In this document: positions 1 to 10,833 of the stretch, in pieces
Layout: each line of letters begins with the position of its first letter
How positions within the stretch are numbered: the first letter of the stretch is position 1
Made by a program: the position numbers and the translations under genes
Assembly: GCF_026343115.1 (NCBI RefSeq)
Contig: NZ_JAPEMC010000001.1
Coordinates: 5,993,001-6,057,000, forward strand
Length of the DNA stretch: 64,000 nucleotides
Direction of reading: 5' to 3'
Origin: Streptomyces sp. NBC_00102
Lineage (GTDB): Bacteria; Actinomycetota; Actinomycetes; Streptomycetales; Streptomycetaceae
Notes under the pieces: generated by a model
Seen by the model: the letters and a program-made list of their open reading frames with translations, nothing else
Database searches by the model: none
What the model was told of the DNA's origin: nothing

Positions 1-2
1 CG

Positions 3-3000
3 TACGGCCTTACCCCGGCCGATTTCGTCAGCCTCCACCACGCGCCCCGGGCGCCCGGGGCGTCGTTCGAGCGAGTGGTACAGGCCGAAGTCGCCGCGCG
101 CACCGACCGGCTGGTCGCGCTCGACCTCCGGCTGCCCGGCCTCCTGGAAAACGCCTGGTCCGCCGCGTCCGCCTGGCGGTCGAACGCCGCGTTCCTCGAA
201 GCGGGCCTGAATCAGGAACTCCGCCGGGCCGCCGCGCTCCAGAACGAGATCGACGGCCGGGTGGCGCCCGCGCTGGAGCGTCTGTACGACGCGGACAGGG
301 CTCGTACGGTCTCCACGCAGGGCGTCGCATCCCAGCCCGCCGCACCCGAGCCGGATTCGCCCGGGTTCCTGACCCCGATGCCCGAGGATGCACAGCCCGA
401 CGTACTGAGTGGGCGTATCGCCCTGCTGGCGTCGGAACGGGAAGGCATCGAAGCCGACTTGCTCGCCGCGCGGGGGGCGACCCAGGCGTACACCGCGCAG
501 CTCGCCGAAGCGAGTACACGGCACCGAGAGCTGACCGAGGCCGTGGACGCGATCCGCGATCTCGCGCGACAGCGCCCCACTCCCGCCGATCCTGCTCCCG
601 GTTCCGCTTCCGACCCCGCCCCCAATCCGGCCGTCGTCGACCGGGCGGTCGCCTTGGCCACCGCGCTGCCGCTCACGTCCACCGCGCCCGTTCGTCCGGC
701 CTGGCCATGGAAGAGCGAGGTCGCCGTCACCCCGGCCGGCGACGGCACCTCCGCCCCGCAGATCCACCCGCTGCCCGACATGGACGGGCTGGCCACCGGG
801 TTCGAGACGGACCGCCCTTCGCCGTACGGAACCGACCGCCCCGAAGCCCCCGGCGACACCGATCCCACCCCCGGCATGGACGACATCCTTGGGGGCGGCG
901 CCGAGTCCGACGCGCACGTCGGCTACCCGGACCGGCGGTACGTCAACAGCGGTACGGCGAACACCGCGCCGCCGACCGCGGGTCCCGGCACGGCCAGTCC
1001 TGACACGACCGGTCCTGACACCCAGGCCCCCTCCTGGGAGGGGCAGCTGGTGGAGACACTCAGCAGCCGCGCCGACGTCGTCGCGACCGGCGCCTACGCC
1101 GAGCGGCGGTTGAAGAAGGCTCTGGCGGAACTCCGGCTCGGTTCCCGGCTCGCAGGGCAGCGCGACGCGTGGCTGGCTGCCACCACGTCCTCGCTGAACG
1201 CGCTGCCCGCCGAATGGCGCGCGGCGGGCGAGGAGACGGCCTCGGGCCGGGTGCAGTTGCTCCTGTCGCCCGGGGCGCGGCGGGCCGGTTTCGATGTGCT
1301 GATGGAGTCGGTCTGGGCGATCGCCGGCGACGACGAATTCGTCAGGCTGCTGACCACGGACCTGGCCGGAGAGCCGCTGTTCACCCGCCTGTTCGGCATC
1401 GCGACCGGCACGGGCCCGGCGGGCGGCGCGCCCACGAGCCCGGCGGCGCGCATGCTGATGCTCGGTTCCCGGGTGCTCACTCCCTGGAAGGAGTGGGCGC
1501 CGAGTTACCTCCAGGCCGTCACCGCGTGGGCCGTCGGCACCGGCCGGGACACCCTGGCAGAGGTCGTGCGGGCCTGGCAGGAGGTCAAGCCCGCCTCGGC
1601 CGCGCTCGACCACTACTACTTCGACCTCGCCGACCTCGTCGACGCCAACTCCGCCGACCTCGACTCCGCTGCCGTCGACCCGGCCGACGTCGACAGGGTC
1701 GACCTCCAGGACCCCGAGGCGGTGCAAGCATGGGCCTCGGCGGTCTTCGAGCTGCCGGACGAGGCCGACACCGATCCCGAACCTCAGAGCCCCTTGCCCG
1801 GCAACCCCTGGGCGGTCTCCTCCTGGCAGGTCCCCGGCTCCGCCACGGCCGTCAGATTCCGCGGCTTCTACCGCAACCCCCGGTGGGCGCTGCTCACCGC
1901 CCGGTTCGAGCGGGCCGCAGCCGATCGCCATCTCGGCTGGCCCTCCACCCGGCAAGCCGCCCAGCACGCGGTCCGTGCGCTGCTGAAACGCATCGAGGCC
2001 GTCGCGGAAAACCCGCAGGACGCGGCGCTCGCGTTCCTCCCGCCGGAGAAACCGCCGCTCTCGGCGGAGGAGGCCCGGAGCCGGCTCGACCGGCTCCTGG
2101 ACCCTGGAGACGTGGAACCGCTGATGGAAGTGTTCCTTCGCGCCGCGCGCGAGCACCTTCCGGCGGCCTCGCTTCGCCGCCCCGAGGACGACCTCGCCGA
2201 AGTGCTCCGGGAGCGCCCCGCGTCTGCCGTCCGTCACGACGACCGGGGCTTCCGGCACCTGGCCGGACCGGACGGCGTCGCCCGGTACCTGCTGCGGGCC
2301 TACGCCGAGCTGGGCCCGACGCCGGAGGAGCTGCGCTCCTTCACCCGGGCCGTGCTGGGCTGGTCGGTCCGCACCGGCCGCGGCTCGATGTATGAGGTCT
2401 ACCAGGCTTGGAACGAGGTCGGCGGGGACGCCCCGCTCGCCATCGACGCCTCCCGCATGTACCTGTGGGTCGCCGAGAAGGAGAGCACTCAGTTCCAGGT
2501 GTGGGGCCTTCCCCACCCCGCGATCGAGCCGCTGGAACCGCCACAGCACACGCTGTACACCGACATGACCCGCTTTATCGAACGAGTGGACGATGCCGCC
2601 ATGCCCCGCGAGGTCATGGCGGAAATAAGGGAGTTCGCCACGCGGATGGCCAACGGCACCCGGACGGAGGAAGCACCGCTGTCGGCGGGCGAGCTGGATC
2701 CCTTTTCGCCGACCTACGATTCCTCCAGGCTGACCAGGGCGCGGCGGAAACGGATGACGGATTGGCTCGCCCGCCATGGCGTCGCGGACGCGCTGCGGCT
2801 CTCGCGTGTGCCTCTGGTCCATGTGATCGCGCTGAACGTGTACACCAGGTCGGACTACAAGTCCCTCAACGGCTTCACCCGTACCTCCGCCCTGGGCCAC
2901 ACGGTCGGACTCCGTGTGCAGCGCGCGAAACTGTTCTCCAGGGTCTGGCAGGCGTACACCCTGGACGGTGACTTCGACAGCGTGCCGATGACTCTGCGGG

Positions 3001-6000
3001 GCAGCGAGGCGTTCCGCGAGGCGGTCGCGGTGCTTCCGCGGAGGCCGGCCGACCTGGACCCCGGGGCGCAGCTCCGGTTCCAGCGTTCGATGAACCGGAT
3101 CCTTGAGCGCTACCGCGACGAGGTGGCACTGCACGTCGACATGGCCGCCGAGGCCCTCGAATCGCTTCCCTTGGAGAAGGCACACCCTCTCTGGTGGGGA
3201 ACCACAGCCCCGGGCCGCTTCGGGGTCAGGCCGCAGAGCGACCCGGTCTTCGGCCCCGGCACGGTCCACGCCAACGCGTTCCGCAGCACGTCCATCGCGC
3301 CCGGTGTGACCCTGCACTTCTCTGACCTGGACGAGACCGAGGTGGGCCTGAGACACAGCGCCACGGTGCGGGTCGACCGCGCGTCGACCGCGCGCGACAT
3401 ATCGGTCTTCTCCGTCCTTCCGGCGGAGGCCGAGTTCCTGTACACCCCCGGCTCCCAGTTCCGGATGGTCAGCAGGACCAACGACGAGCTCAATCAGATG
3501 GAGGTCATCGAGGCTACCGAGGTGCCCCCCGGCGACCCGGGCCCGGCCGCGGACAGCGGCCCGGTCGCCGCGACCGCCGAGGAATCCTTCTTCACCGACC
3601 CTCAGTGGTTCGTGCTCGGTCTGGAGTATGAACGCGCCCTGGGCAGGAGCTTCGAGGACGACCCGGACGTCCTGGCCGCGGTGCGCCACGCGATCCGTGC
3701 TGTCCTGGACCACGTGAGCGAACACTGGTCCGAGCCCGACGCGCTGATGACCTTCGGACTCGTCGAGCGGCCCAGTGCGCAGGAGGCCGCCCAGGCGAGG
3801 AGGGATCTCACCGGCGACGACTCGCCCCTGGGCGTTCGCGAACTGTTCGATCTCCTGCTGTACGCCACGGCCGACGAGGAGAACACGAGGTCCCTCGCGG
3901 CGCTGTGGAACGCCAGGCCCGAACTGAACCGGGTGCGCGGGGACTACTCGTCCGTGTCGCCGCTCGGCCCGCGCGCCTACTCCACCCGGATGCACGCCAG
4001 CATGGTCCAGGCGGGACGGCGTCCCGGCCTGGGGGAGGCCCCGCACATCTCCTGGCTGTTCGAGGCCGTCGCCGAACTGCCCGGCGTCACCTATCCCGTG
4101 CTGTACGGCCTGCGCAAGGCCGTGCTGGCGTTCGACGCGGCCAGAGGCGGCCACTCCCTCGCCGAGGTGCTCGCCGCCACCCAGGACGTGGGCATCCGCA
4201 CCGACGGCGAGCCGCCGGCACGGACCACCCCTGGCACCGGCCTGTACCAATGGGCCTGGACCGGCCTGGCTACCGGCTCCACCGCCGAGCTGCTCCTTCC
4301 CCATCAGCGTCTCCACCTGCGGGCGGTGTCCTGGATGAGGGCTCCCTGGATCACCGGCGGGACTGCTCACCTTGCCGCCCTGGAGTATGCGACCGGCCTC
4401 CCGGGCGCCGTCACGACGGCCGGGGACCAGGAGATCCTGCCGGTCCCCGGTGCCGCCGACCAGCTGCGGCGGCAGGCTCTGGTGCGGGACGCGCTGGTCC
4501 GGCAGAACCTCTGGTCCGGCCTCAATGCCGCGCATCTGCCCACTCTTCACCTGCTCGGCGGGCCGGACAACGCTCTGATCGCCGGCCGGATGACGGGTGC
4601 GGAGCTGGCCGCGCGGGTCACCGCTCTGTTCGCCGCGCCCGACCGGGTCGCGCGTCTGCCCTTGCTGGTGGCGCGTGACCACCGGATGCGGGCCCTGATG
4701 CGGGGGGCCGACCGGCTGGCCCCTGACGACCACCGGCGCGAGACTCTGCTCGCCCGCCTCGCCGAGCGGGCGGGCGCCCGTGCGGCGGAGCTGTTCGCCG
4801 GTGAGCTGGGCCCGGAGCTCGCCCGGCACCGGTTCATGGCTCGCGAGGCTCTCTCCCTGCTGCCCGCTCTCGACCAGCCCGTGTACTGGACGGCCGACAG
4901 CGCCGAGGAACCCGTCGCCCCCGGTGCCCTCGTTCCGGTCGCCACCTCGCGTGCCGGGGCTCTCGCCGAGCGGGCCGCCGTCCGGCGGCCCGGCGCCCGG
5001 CCGGTGCTCTACGAGTTGTCCCGTTCTTCTGCCCGGAGCATCGCCGCGTTCGCGCCCCTGGACGGGGCGGGCGCGGTCTTCCCCGAGCAGCCGGAACTCA
5101 CCGTCGTGTCCCGGCGTGTCGTCCACGACACGGTGTCCGGGCTGGTCCACGAGCATGTCGTCCTGGAGGAGCGGTCTGCGACCGCGACCGCGTCCGGGAC
5201 CGGTGGCCGGTCCCGGACGTCCGGCACCCCATCGCCCGGGTCACCGGTGGACGCCGCGCACCCCGCGATGCTGGACGACCGGTGGACCGCGGCGAGTGCC
5301 CGATTCGAACGCGAGGCCGGGCAGGCCCTGGTCCGGTACGTGGAGGGCCGCGGGGGTGTGCGGGGCCTGCTCGCCGCGGTCGCCGACCGGTACTCCAATG
5401 ACCGGGCCCGGGACCGCGCGGCGGCGCGTGGTGGCCTGGCCGCGCAGATGCGCCGGATCGCCGAGCTGGTCCAGGATCTGCCGGGTGTTCCCGACTCCCG
5501 GCAGCAGATGTTCGAGGTCCGCGCCCCGCGCGAGCGGGGCATCCTGGTCCGGGGCGGCACGGCACATGTCGCCGCGCAGGTGCGGCAGGCCTTCCTGGAC
5601 ATCAGCGACGGGGAAGCCTCCGGCGACGAGGTCATCGAGCTGGTCCGGGCCGTGGTCGGCTGGCTGCTGTCCGAGGGACAGCACTCGCTGCACGAGATCG
5701 TGCGCGCCGTGATCGGCACCGCATCGGGCGGTGGCGAGGCCCGGAGCGTCCTGCTGGGCAGCGGAGCCGAACTCTACGACTGGACCCACCGCAAGGTGTT
5801 CCCGCAGCAGAGCTACCCCTTCCCCGAACCCCCGCAGAAGCTCCTGTTCGCTCGTGCTGCCCGTGAGGTGGACGCCCGCGACGACGCGCTGTCCCTGGCC
5901 CTGGGGCTGGCCGAGATCACCTTGAGCCCCGAGTCGCCCGCCACACCCACCGCGCCCGACGCGGCCCCGGACGGCGCGCCCGCGACGGCCGACACCGACG

Positions 6001-9000
6001 CGGCCAGGGCCACAGCGGTACGCGCGTGGCAGCTCCGTCACGGCGGCACGTCCTTGATGCGCCATGACGCCCACGAGATGGCGGAACTGTCCAGGCTGAC
6101 CGGACGGTACGCGGACCTGCTGGGCGCGCCCACGGTCGCGGCCTTGCGCGAACGCATCCACGATCTGGTCACCGACGCGATGGCCGACGGACGGCGGGAC
6201 CTGCCCGGCGTCCTGCTGACCGATCCGGCCGTCGCCGACACCGTGGGCCGCGCCGACGAGAGCGGCACGGTCCCCGGCCCGGCCGGGACCCGGGTCCCGG
6301 CCGCCGGCCTGCTGCACCGGCATTTCGACGACGAGCGGGTCGCGGCGCTGCACGGCACGCTGGCCCCGTACGCGTCTGCCGCCACCCGACTGCTGCGTCA
6401 GCAGCCGCAGATCCACGACCGGGTGTGGTGGACCGGATGGCTGCCGGACACCTCGGCGGGGGACGGGCGGGAGCCCGACCGGCTGACCGTCCCACCGTTT
6501 CACCGGGCATGGCGGCGGCTGGAGGGCGTCCAGCGGCGGCCCGAGCCGTCCCGGCCGGGGGAGCCGATGCTGCCCGTGGACCCGGCGGTGCCCGTGCATC
6601 CGGCGGCGGACGTGGACCCGTCAGCGGCCGAGGCGGGGAGTGGCGACACCATCCGCCCGGCGGCGGCCCTGCCGCGCCGCGCCGTCTTCACCGTGGCGCG
6701 GTCCTCTGCGCACGACCTGTCGGTCTACGCGCCCGACCCCACCACCGGGGCGGCGGGCTATCCGGCGGAGACCGAGTTCGAGGTGATCGGCACCAGGGCG
6801 CACGCGGATGCCCTCGGCCCGTACACCTATGTGACGCTCCGGGAGGTCAACCCCCGGGGAACCCGCACGCTCCCCCAGCCGCAGCCGCAGCCGCAGCCTG
6901 CCGCCGCGACTCCGCAGCCTGGCGCCGCGACCGCGCTGCCTGTCCCCGCTCCGCAGGGCTTCGTCTTCACTGCCCGGGTCGTCGCCCGGGAGATCCGCGA
7001 CGAGGAGGGCAACGAGACCGGCCACGCTTACTTCACCGACGAGGAATGGGCGCTGCGCGAGGAGCCCTACCGCGAGCTCGGAACGCTGGAGACCTACGCC
7101 CGGTGGCGGCGCGGGCCTGGCGATTCCGCGACGTACGAGCGGTGGCTGCTGCCCGCCACCACGGCCACCGGCACTTACTTCTACGCCGCCCACGGCACCC
7201 CGGGCGGCGGCCTACTCGACGACCAGGGCGTGGATGACGGCACCCGTGCCGGACAGCGGCTGAGGGAGCGGAAGGCGCTGCTGGGCTTCTCCAGCGTCAT
7301 GGTGATGCGCTGTTACGTACCCGGCGAACAGCCCCGCCCGGACACCATGTCCGAGGAGGAACTGGTCCGCTTCGGGGCCCGCGTCGCCACCCAGGTGGAG
7401 GCGGACGTGTTCATCTGGCGGGGCCATGGCGCGGTGACCCCGAGGACGCCCCAGTACCCGGTCACGATGCACATCCTGGAGGACGGCCTCGGAAGGCCCA
7501 CCGGGTGGTTGCGCGTCCGGCACGGCACGGCGGGCGGAGGAGACCCCCGGGGCGGGCGCCCGCGCGTCTCCGAGCTCACCGACGAGGTGCCGCTCCCGTA
7601 CCCCGACAGGTCCCTGCACAACGCCGCCGGCGCCGGGCGGACCACCCTCGCCGGCGGCGCGGTGCAGCCGGGCGGGGACGCGGAGAGCCGGATCACGGTG
7701 AGTGACATCGTGGGCCCGGACGGCGCGCTGGTGGGCCGGGACGTGTTCTCGGCGCGCGGCAGGGCCTGGCGGGCGGGGAGCCACGAGGGGCTGCCGCTGG
7801 TGACCCACTACGTCGAGTGGCGGACCGGCCCCAGCGGCGAGCGGATCGCGCGGTGGGTGGCGATGCCGGAGACCAGCGCCACGGGGACGTTCTACCTCGC
7901 CGCGCTCGGAGTCCCGGGCGGCGGCGTCCTGCTGGACGGCGGTGCCGACGACGGCACCCGGTTGGCGGAGGTGCTCGCGGACGTGGCGGGGCGCGGATTC
8001 CGCAGCATCACCCTGCTGACCGGCCAGGACGGAACCCCGCGGTCGGCGGCCGGGATGGCGGCGCTGGCGCGGCGTGTCGCCGACGCGACGGGCCTGCCAG
8101 TGCTGTATCCCCTCGGGGACAGCGCGGTGCTCGGCGACCCCGCCACCGAGATCCATCTCCTGGAGAACGACGCGGGCTGGCCCACCATGTGGGTGAAGGC
8201 GACACCGGGTTCGGACGGCGGCGGGTGGACCTACCCGCCGAGGACGGAGCAGGTGTCCCCGGACGCGGCAGACGGCAACCCGTGGGCGGTGCCGGGCTGG
8301 CAGCCGCCCGGCTCGGCCCGGGCGGTCCGGTTCGCCTCGTTCTACCGCGACGCGCGGTGGCGGGAGGACTCCCTGAGCTTTGAACTGACCCTCGGCGAAC
8401 GGCTGAACGCCGACCCCGAGGCACGGAGTGCCGCGCGAGCCGCCCTGAACACCCTGCACCGCTTCCACGTCCGCCTGCTCGGCCAGGAACGCGCCGGAGA
8501 CCTCCTGCGCCGGGCCACCAGCCGGTCGCTGGTGCCGGGCGCCGCCTCCGCCGTCACCACCCAGCTGGTCGACGTATTCGCCGATCTCGCGATGGGCCGT
8601 GCCACCGTACCGCTGTGGCGGCTGTACCCCGCCGCCTTCTCCGCCGACGCGCACACCTACGCGCGGCCGGCGCCGCCCCTCCAGGAGCGGCGCGGGCACC
8701 TGCACGATACGGCCGGTCTGCGGGTGGCCGGTCCCGTCGACGGTCCGGCGATGTGGGTGCTGCAGGCGTACCGGGCCCTGGGCGCGAGCGACGAGCAACT
8801 GCTCGCCCTGCGGCCGGCGGTGCTGGCGTGGAGCATCCATCACGACGTCAACTCGCTTCCGGAGGTGCTGCGCGCCTCCCATCTGCTGGGCCTGGGCGAC
8901 CCGGAGGAACGTGCCTCCCTGCGGGACGGCTCCCGGCTCCACCGGTGGACATCCCTCACGGTGATGCCTGACGTCGTGCCCCCGCACCAGACGCTGTACG

Positions 9001-10754
9001 AGACCCGCACCGAGTCCCTCACCGAGGGCCCCTGGCTGGACGCCGACTACTCCTGCGCCTTCACCACGCCCGCCGCGATCCACGCCTCCCTGGTCGGGAT
9101 CAGGGACAACATCCGCGTGGGCGGCGGCGTCCGGCAGCGGGCCATCGCGCAGTGGCTCGCCGACTACGACGAAGCCCCGGCAGCCGCCCGGCAGTTGCGT
9201 ATCGGTCACCTGACGGCGATCTTCCTCTACACCGTGGAGGGCGATTCCGCTCTCTACCGGCAATACGTGAACAACAGCCGGTTCGGCGCTCGCTTCAGGG
9301 ACTTCATGATGCGCCAGATGATCTGGCGCCAGCTGGCCCCGCTGAGGACCGCCGACGAGGACGAGATCGGAATCGATGTCGCGGTACAGATCATCAACGC
9401 GGGCAACAGCCTGTACTGGAGCTTCGACCGCGTGACGGAGCTGCTGAGGGGAGAGGCCGACGGAGACCTCCGGGAAGTCGTCCCGGCCCTCGCCCGACGC
9501 GTCACGGACGATCTGGAGCTGCACGTCAGCATGCTGGCCGAGGCGCTGGACATCCTTCCGCCGATGGGGCACTCGGTGGCGTGGGGCAACTGGATGCCCG
9601 GCTCGGTGGACGCGCCCGCCCGGGGAGTCCTGCTGACCGAGGACAGCATGTCCCAGCCGCGCTTCCGGAGCACCAGCGAGGACGAGATGACGGCGGTGAG
9701 CTTCATCCCCGGAGTCCCCCGGGCGGAGAGCGCCGAGCGGCACCCGATGATCGCGCGTGTCCGGGAATCGTCCGGCCGTGAGATCTCCCCGTTCTCCAAC
9801 CTGATCGAGGAGCAGGAAATCCTCTACGAGCCTCGGGTGTTCCGCCTGGTGTCGCACCGGCCGCACGTCGTCGATGGCCGGGCACGCGTCGACTACACCC
9901 TTGAGGAACTGCCGGACTACCCCGACGAACGCCTGCGCAACGCGGGTGGTCCGCCGTACGCGGGTCCCGCCGCGGACGGGGCCGCGGGTGCTGCGGACGA
10001 GGGGGGACGCCGGACCGGCCCGGTCGCGGTCCCATCGGCTCCGGACGCATCGGCTCCGGACGCATCGGCTCCGGTCCCACCCGTTCCGGCCGTACCGGAA
10101 CCGGCTGTACCGGAACCGGCCGCCGTGCCGCTCCGGGCTCTGCCGGTGTTCGCTCGTACGGCGGACTCCGCCGGACTGTTCGACGGCGAGCCGGTTCTCC
10201 TGGGGCGGGCCGGGGAGGGCGGTGCCGGGTTTGTCGCGAGCCTGGCCGAGGCTGTGCGGAGCTCCGTGCCCGCCGCGCTCGACCACGTCGGCGGCACCGG
10301 CCCGGACGCCTTCGAGCGGTGGCTCACCGACCGTCTGACGGACGAGGACCTCCCCGTCGGTGCCCTGGTCCGCCCCGGGGGCGACACACGGTTCAGGCTC
10401 GGTGACCTGGAGGACGCCGGAGTCGTCCTCGCTCCGGGCCAGTGGGCCCAAGCACAGCTCATGGGCGGTGAACTCCCGCTCGGTGGCCTGGGATTGAGCC
10501 AAGCTGCGCTGTTCCGTCTGGCGCTGCGGAACCCGTCCGTGCTGTGGACCGGCACCCCGGAGCAGATCGAGTGGGCCCTTGCCGCCGTCGCCGCGCGGGA
10601 GCTGGGCGTGGCCATCGCCCTTGCCCGGTACGGCGCCGAGGGCCTGCGGCTCGGTGACGGGACGGCGGGCATCGTCCGTATCGTCAGCCGTCCCGGAGAA
10701 GGGGACACCCACGTCTACCGACCGGTGATCCCGGCCCCGCGCCCCCGCCACTGA
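3..10754 (+). CDS. Giant T7SS-associated multidomain protein with ART-like repeats and caspase-like domains (5' partial)
   Basis: The frame is open to the left edge, so the true start is upstream; the GTG at 75 is only the first start-like codon. More than 3,570 residues are visible. An N-terminal helical region (about 75-600) is followed by Pro/Asp-rich linker. Repeat units begin near 1803, 3590, 5265 and 8275. Each has an FYR/FxxxxW opener, a helical segment with a G-x-x-SL-x-EVL-like motif, and an ART-like tail. Units 1 and 4 keep FRSTS (3279, 9663) and ExEFLY/ExEILY-type motifs (about 3423, 9808). In all four, Trp occupies the position expected for the catalytic Arg. Between units 3 and 4 lie two copies of a caspase-like domain (about 6960-7610, 7680-8230). 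It resembles very large Streptomyces proteins that I recall being annotated as lonely Cys domain proteins. The T7SS link comes from the next gene. Effector, toxin or scaffold are all possible; activity is unproven. Confidence 0.85.
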   Translation, partial: YGLTPADFVSLHHAPRAPGASFERVVQAEVAARTDRLVALDLRLPGLLENAWSAASAWRSNAAFLEAGLNQELRRAAALQNEIDGRVAPALERLYDADRARTVSTQGVASQPAAPEPDSPGFLTPMPEDAQPDVLSGRIALLASEREGIEADLLAARGATQAYTAQLAEASTRHRELTEAVDAIRDLARQRPTPADPAPGSASDPAPNPAVVDRAVALATALPLTSTAPVRPAWPWKSEVAVTPAGDGTSAPQIHPLPDMDGLATGFETDRPSPYGTDRPEAPGDTDPTPGMDDILGGGAESDAHVGYPDRRYVNSGTANTAPPTAGPGTASPDTTGPDTQAPSWEGQLVETLSSRADVVATGAYAERRLKKALAELRLGSRLAGQRDAWLAATTSSLNALPAEWRAAGEETASGRVQLLLSPGARRAGFDVLMESVWAIAGDDEFVRLLTTDLAGEPLFTRLFGIATGTGPAGGAPTSPAARMLMLGSRVLTPWKEWAPSYLQAVTAWAVGTGRDTLAEVVRAWQEVKPASAALDHYYFDLADLVDANSADLDSAAVDPADVDRVDLQDPEAVQAWASAVFELPDEADTDPEPQSPLPGNPWAVSSWQVPGSATAVRFRGFYRNPRWALLTARFERAAADRHLGWPSTRQAAQHAVRALLKRIEAVAENPQDAALAFLPPEKPPLSAEEARSRLDRLLDPGDVEPLMEVFLRAAREHLPAASLRRPEDDLAEVLRERPASAVRHDDRGFRHLAGPDGVARYLLRAYAELGPTPEELRSFTRAVLGWSVRTGRGSMYEVYQAWNEVGGDAPLAIDASRMYLWVAEKESTQFQVWGLPHPAIEPLEPPQHTLYTDMTRFIERVDDAAMPREVMAEIREFATRMANGTRTEEAPLSAGELDPFSPTYDSSRLTRARRKRMTDWLARHGVADALRLSRVPLVHVIALNVYTRSDYKSLNGFTRTSALGHTVGLRVQRAKLFSRVWQAYTLDGDFDSVPMTLRGSEAFREAVAVLPRRPADLDPGAQLRFQRSMNRILERYRDEVALHVDMAAEALESLPLEKAHPLWWGTTAPGRFGVRPQSDPVFGPGTVHANAFRSTSIAPGVTLHFSDLDETEVGLRHSATVRVDRASTARDISVFSVLPAEAEFLYTPGSQFRMVSRTNDELNQMEVIEATEVPPGDPGPAADSGPVAATAEESFFTDPQWFVLGLEYERALGRSFEDDPDVLAAVRHAIRAVLDHVSEHWSEPDALMTFGLVERPSAQEAAQARRDLTGDDSPLGVRELFDLLLYATADEENTRSLAALWNARPELNRVRGDYSSVSPLGPRAYSTRMHASMVQAGRRPGLGEAPHISWLFEAVAELPGVTYPVLYGLRKAVLAFDAARGGHSLAEVLAATQDVGIRTDGEPPARTTPGTGLYQWAWTGLATGSTAELLLPHQRLHLRAVSWMRAPWITGGTAHLAALEYATGLPGAVTTAGDQEILPVPGAADQLRRQALVRDALVRQNLWSGLNAAHLPTLHLLGGPDNALIAGRMTGAELAARVTALFAAPDRVARLPLLVARDHRMRALMRGADRLAPDDHRRETLLARLAERAGARAAELFAGELGPELARHRFMAREALSLLPALDQPVYWTADSAEEPVAPGALVPVATSRAGALAERAAVRRPGARPVLYELSRSSARSIAAFAPLDGAGAVFPEQPELTVVSRRVVHDTVSGLVHEHVVLEERSATATASGTGGRSRTSGTPSPGSPVDAAHPAMLDDRWTAASARFEREAGQALVRYVEGRGGVRGLLAAVADRYSNDRARDRAAARGGLAAQMRRIAELVQDLPGVPDSRQQMFEVRAPRERGILVRGGTAHVAAQVRQAFLDISDGEASGDEVIELVRAVVGWLLSEGQHSLHEIVRAVIGTASGGGEARSVLLGSGAELYDWTHRKVFPQQSYPFPEPPQKLLFARAAREVDARDDALSLALGLAEITLSPESPATPTAPDAAPDGAPATADTDAARATAVRAWQLRHGGTSLMRHDAHEMAELSRLTGRYADLLGAPTVAALRERIHDLVTDAMADGRRDLPGVLLTDPAVADTVGRADESGTVPGPAGTRVPAAGLLHRHFDDERVAALHGTLAPYASAATRLLRQQPQIHDRVWWTGWLPDTSAGDGREPDRLTVPPFHRAWRRLEGVQRRPEPSRPGEPMLPVDPAVPVHPAADVDPSAAEAGSGDTIRPAAALPRRAVFTVARSSAHDLSVYAPDPTTGAAGYPAETEFEVIGTRAHADALGPYTYVTLREVNPRGTRTLPQPQPQPQPAAATPQPGAATALPVPAPQGFVFTARVVAREIRDEEGNETGHAYFTDEEWALREEPYRELGTLETYARWRRGPGDSATYERWLLPATTATGTYFYAAHGTPGGGLLDDQGVDDGTRAGQRLRERKALLGFSSVMVMRCYVPGEQPRPDTMSEEELVRFGARVATQVEADVFIWRGHGAVTPRTPQYPVTMHILEDGLGRPTGWLRVRHGTAGGGDPRGGRPRVSELTDEVPLPYPDRSLHNAAGAGRTTLAGGAVQPGGDAESRITVSDIVGPDGALVGRDVFSARGRAWRAGSHEGLPLVTHYVEWRTGPSGERIARWVAMPETSATGTFYLAALGVPGGGVLLDGGADDGTRLAEVLADVAGRGFRSITLLTGQDGTPRSAAGMAALARRVADATGLPVLYPLGDSAVLGDPATEIHLLENDAGWPTMWVKATPGSDGGGWTYPPRTEQVSPDAADGNPWAVPGWQPPGSARAVRFASFYRDARWREDSLSFELTLGERLNADPEARSAARAALNTLHRFHVRLLGQERAGDLLRRATSRSLVPGAASAVTTQLVDVFADLAMGRATVPLWRLYPAAFSADAHTYARPAPPLQERRGHLHDTAGLRVAGPVDGPAMWVLQAYRALGASDEQLLALRPAVLAWSIHHDVNSLPEVLRASHLLGLGDPEERASLRDGSRLHRWTSLTVMPDVVPPHQTLYETRTESLTEGPWLDADYSCAFTTPAAIHASLVGIRDNIRVGGGVRQRAIAQWLADYDEAPAAARQLRIGHLTAIFLYTVEGDSALYRQYVNNSRFGARFRDFMMRQMIWRQLAPLRTADEDEIGIDVAVQIINAGNSLYWSFDRVTELLRGEADGDLREVVPALARRVTDDLELHVSMLAEALDILPPMGHSVAWGNWMPGSVDAPARGVLLTEDSMSQPRFRSTSEDEMTAVSFIPGVPRAESAERHPMIARVRESSGREISPFSNLIEEQEILYEPRVFRLVSHRPHVVDGRARVDYTLEELPDYPDERLRNAGGPPYAGPAADGAAGAADEGGRRTGPVAVPSAPDASAPDASAPVPPVPAVPEPAVPEPAAVPLRALPVFARTADSAGLFDGEPVLLGRAGEGGAGFVASLAEAVRSSVPAALDHVGGTGPDAFERWLTDRLTDEDLPVGALVRPGGDTRFRLGDLEDAGVVLAPGQWAQAQLMGGELPLGGLGLSQAALFRLALRNPSVLWTGTPEQIEWALAAVAARELGVAIALARYGAEGLRLGDGTAGIVRIVSRPGEGDTHVYRPVIPAPRPRH

Positions 10755-10833
10755 ACCGATGCCGCCGGGCGGACGTTGGCACCGATGAACGTGTCCGTGA
10801 CGGCCACGGACCGGTGACGACCGATGAGGAGCC

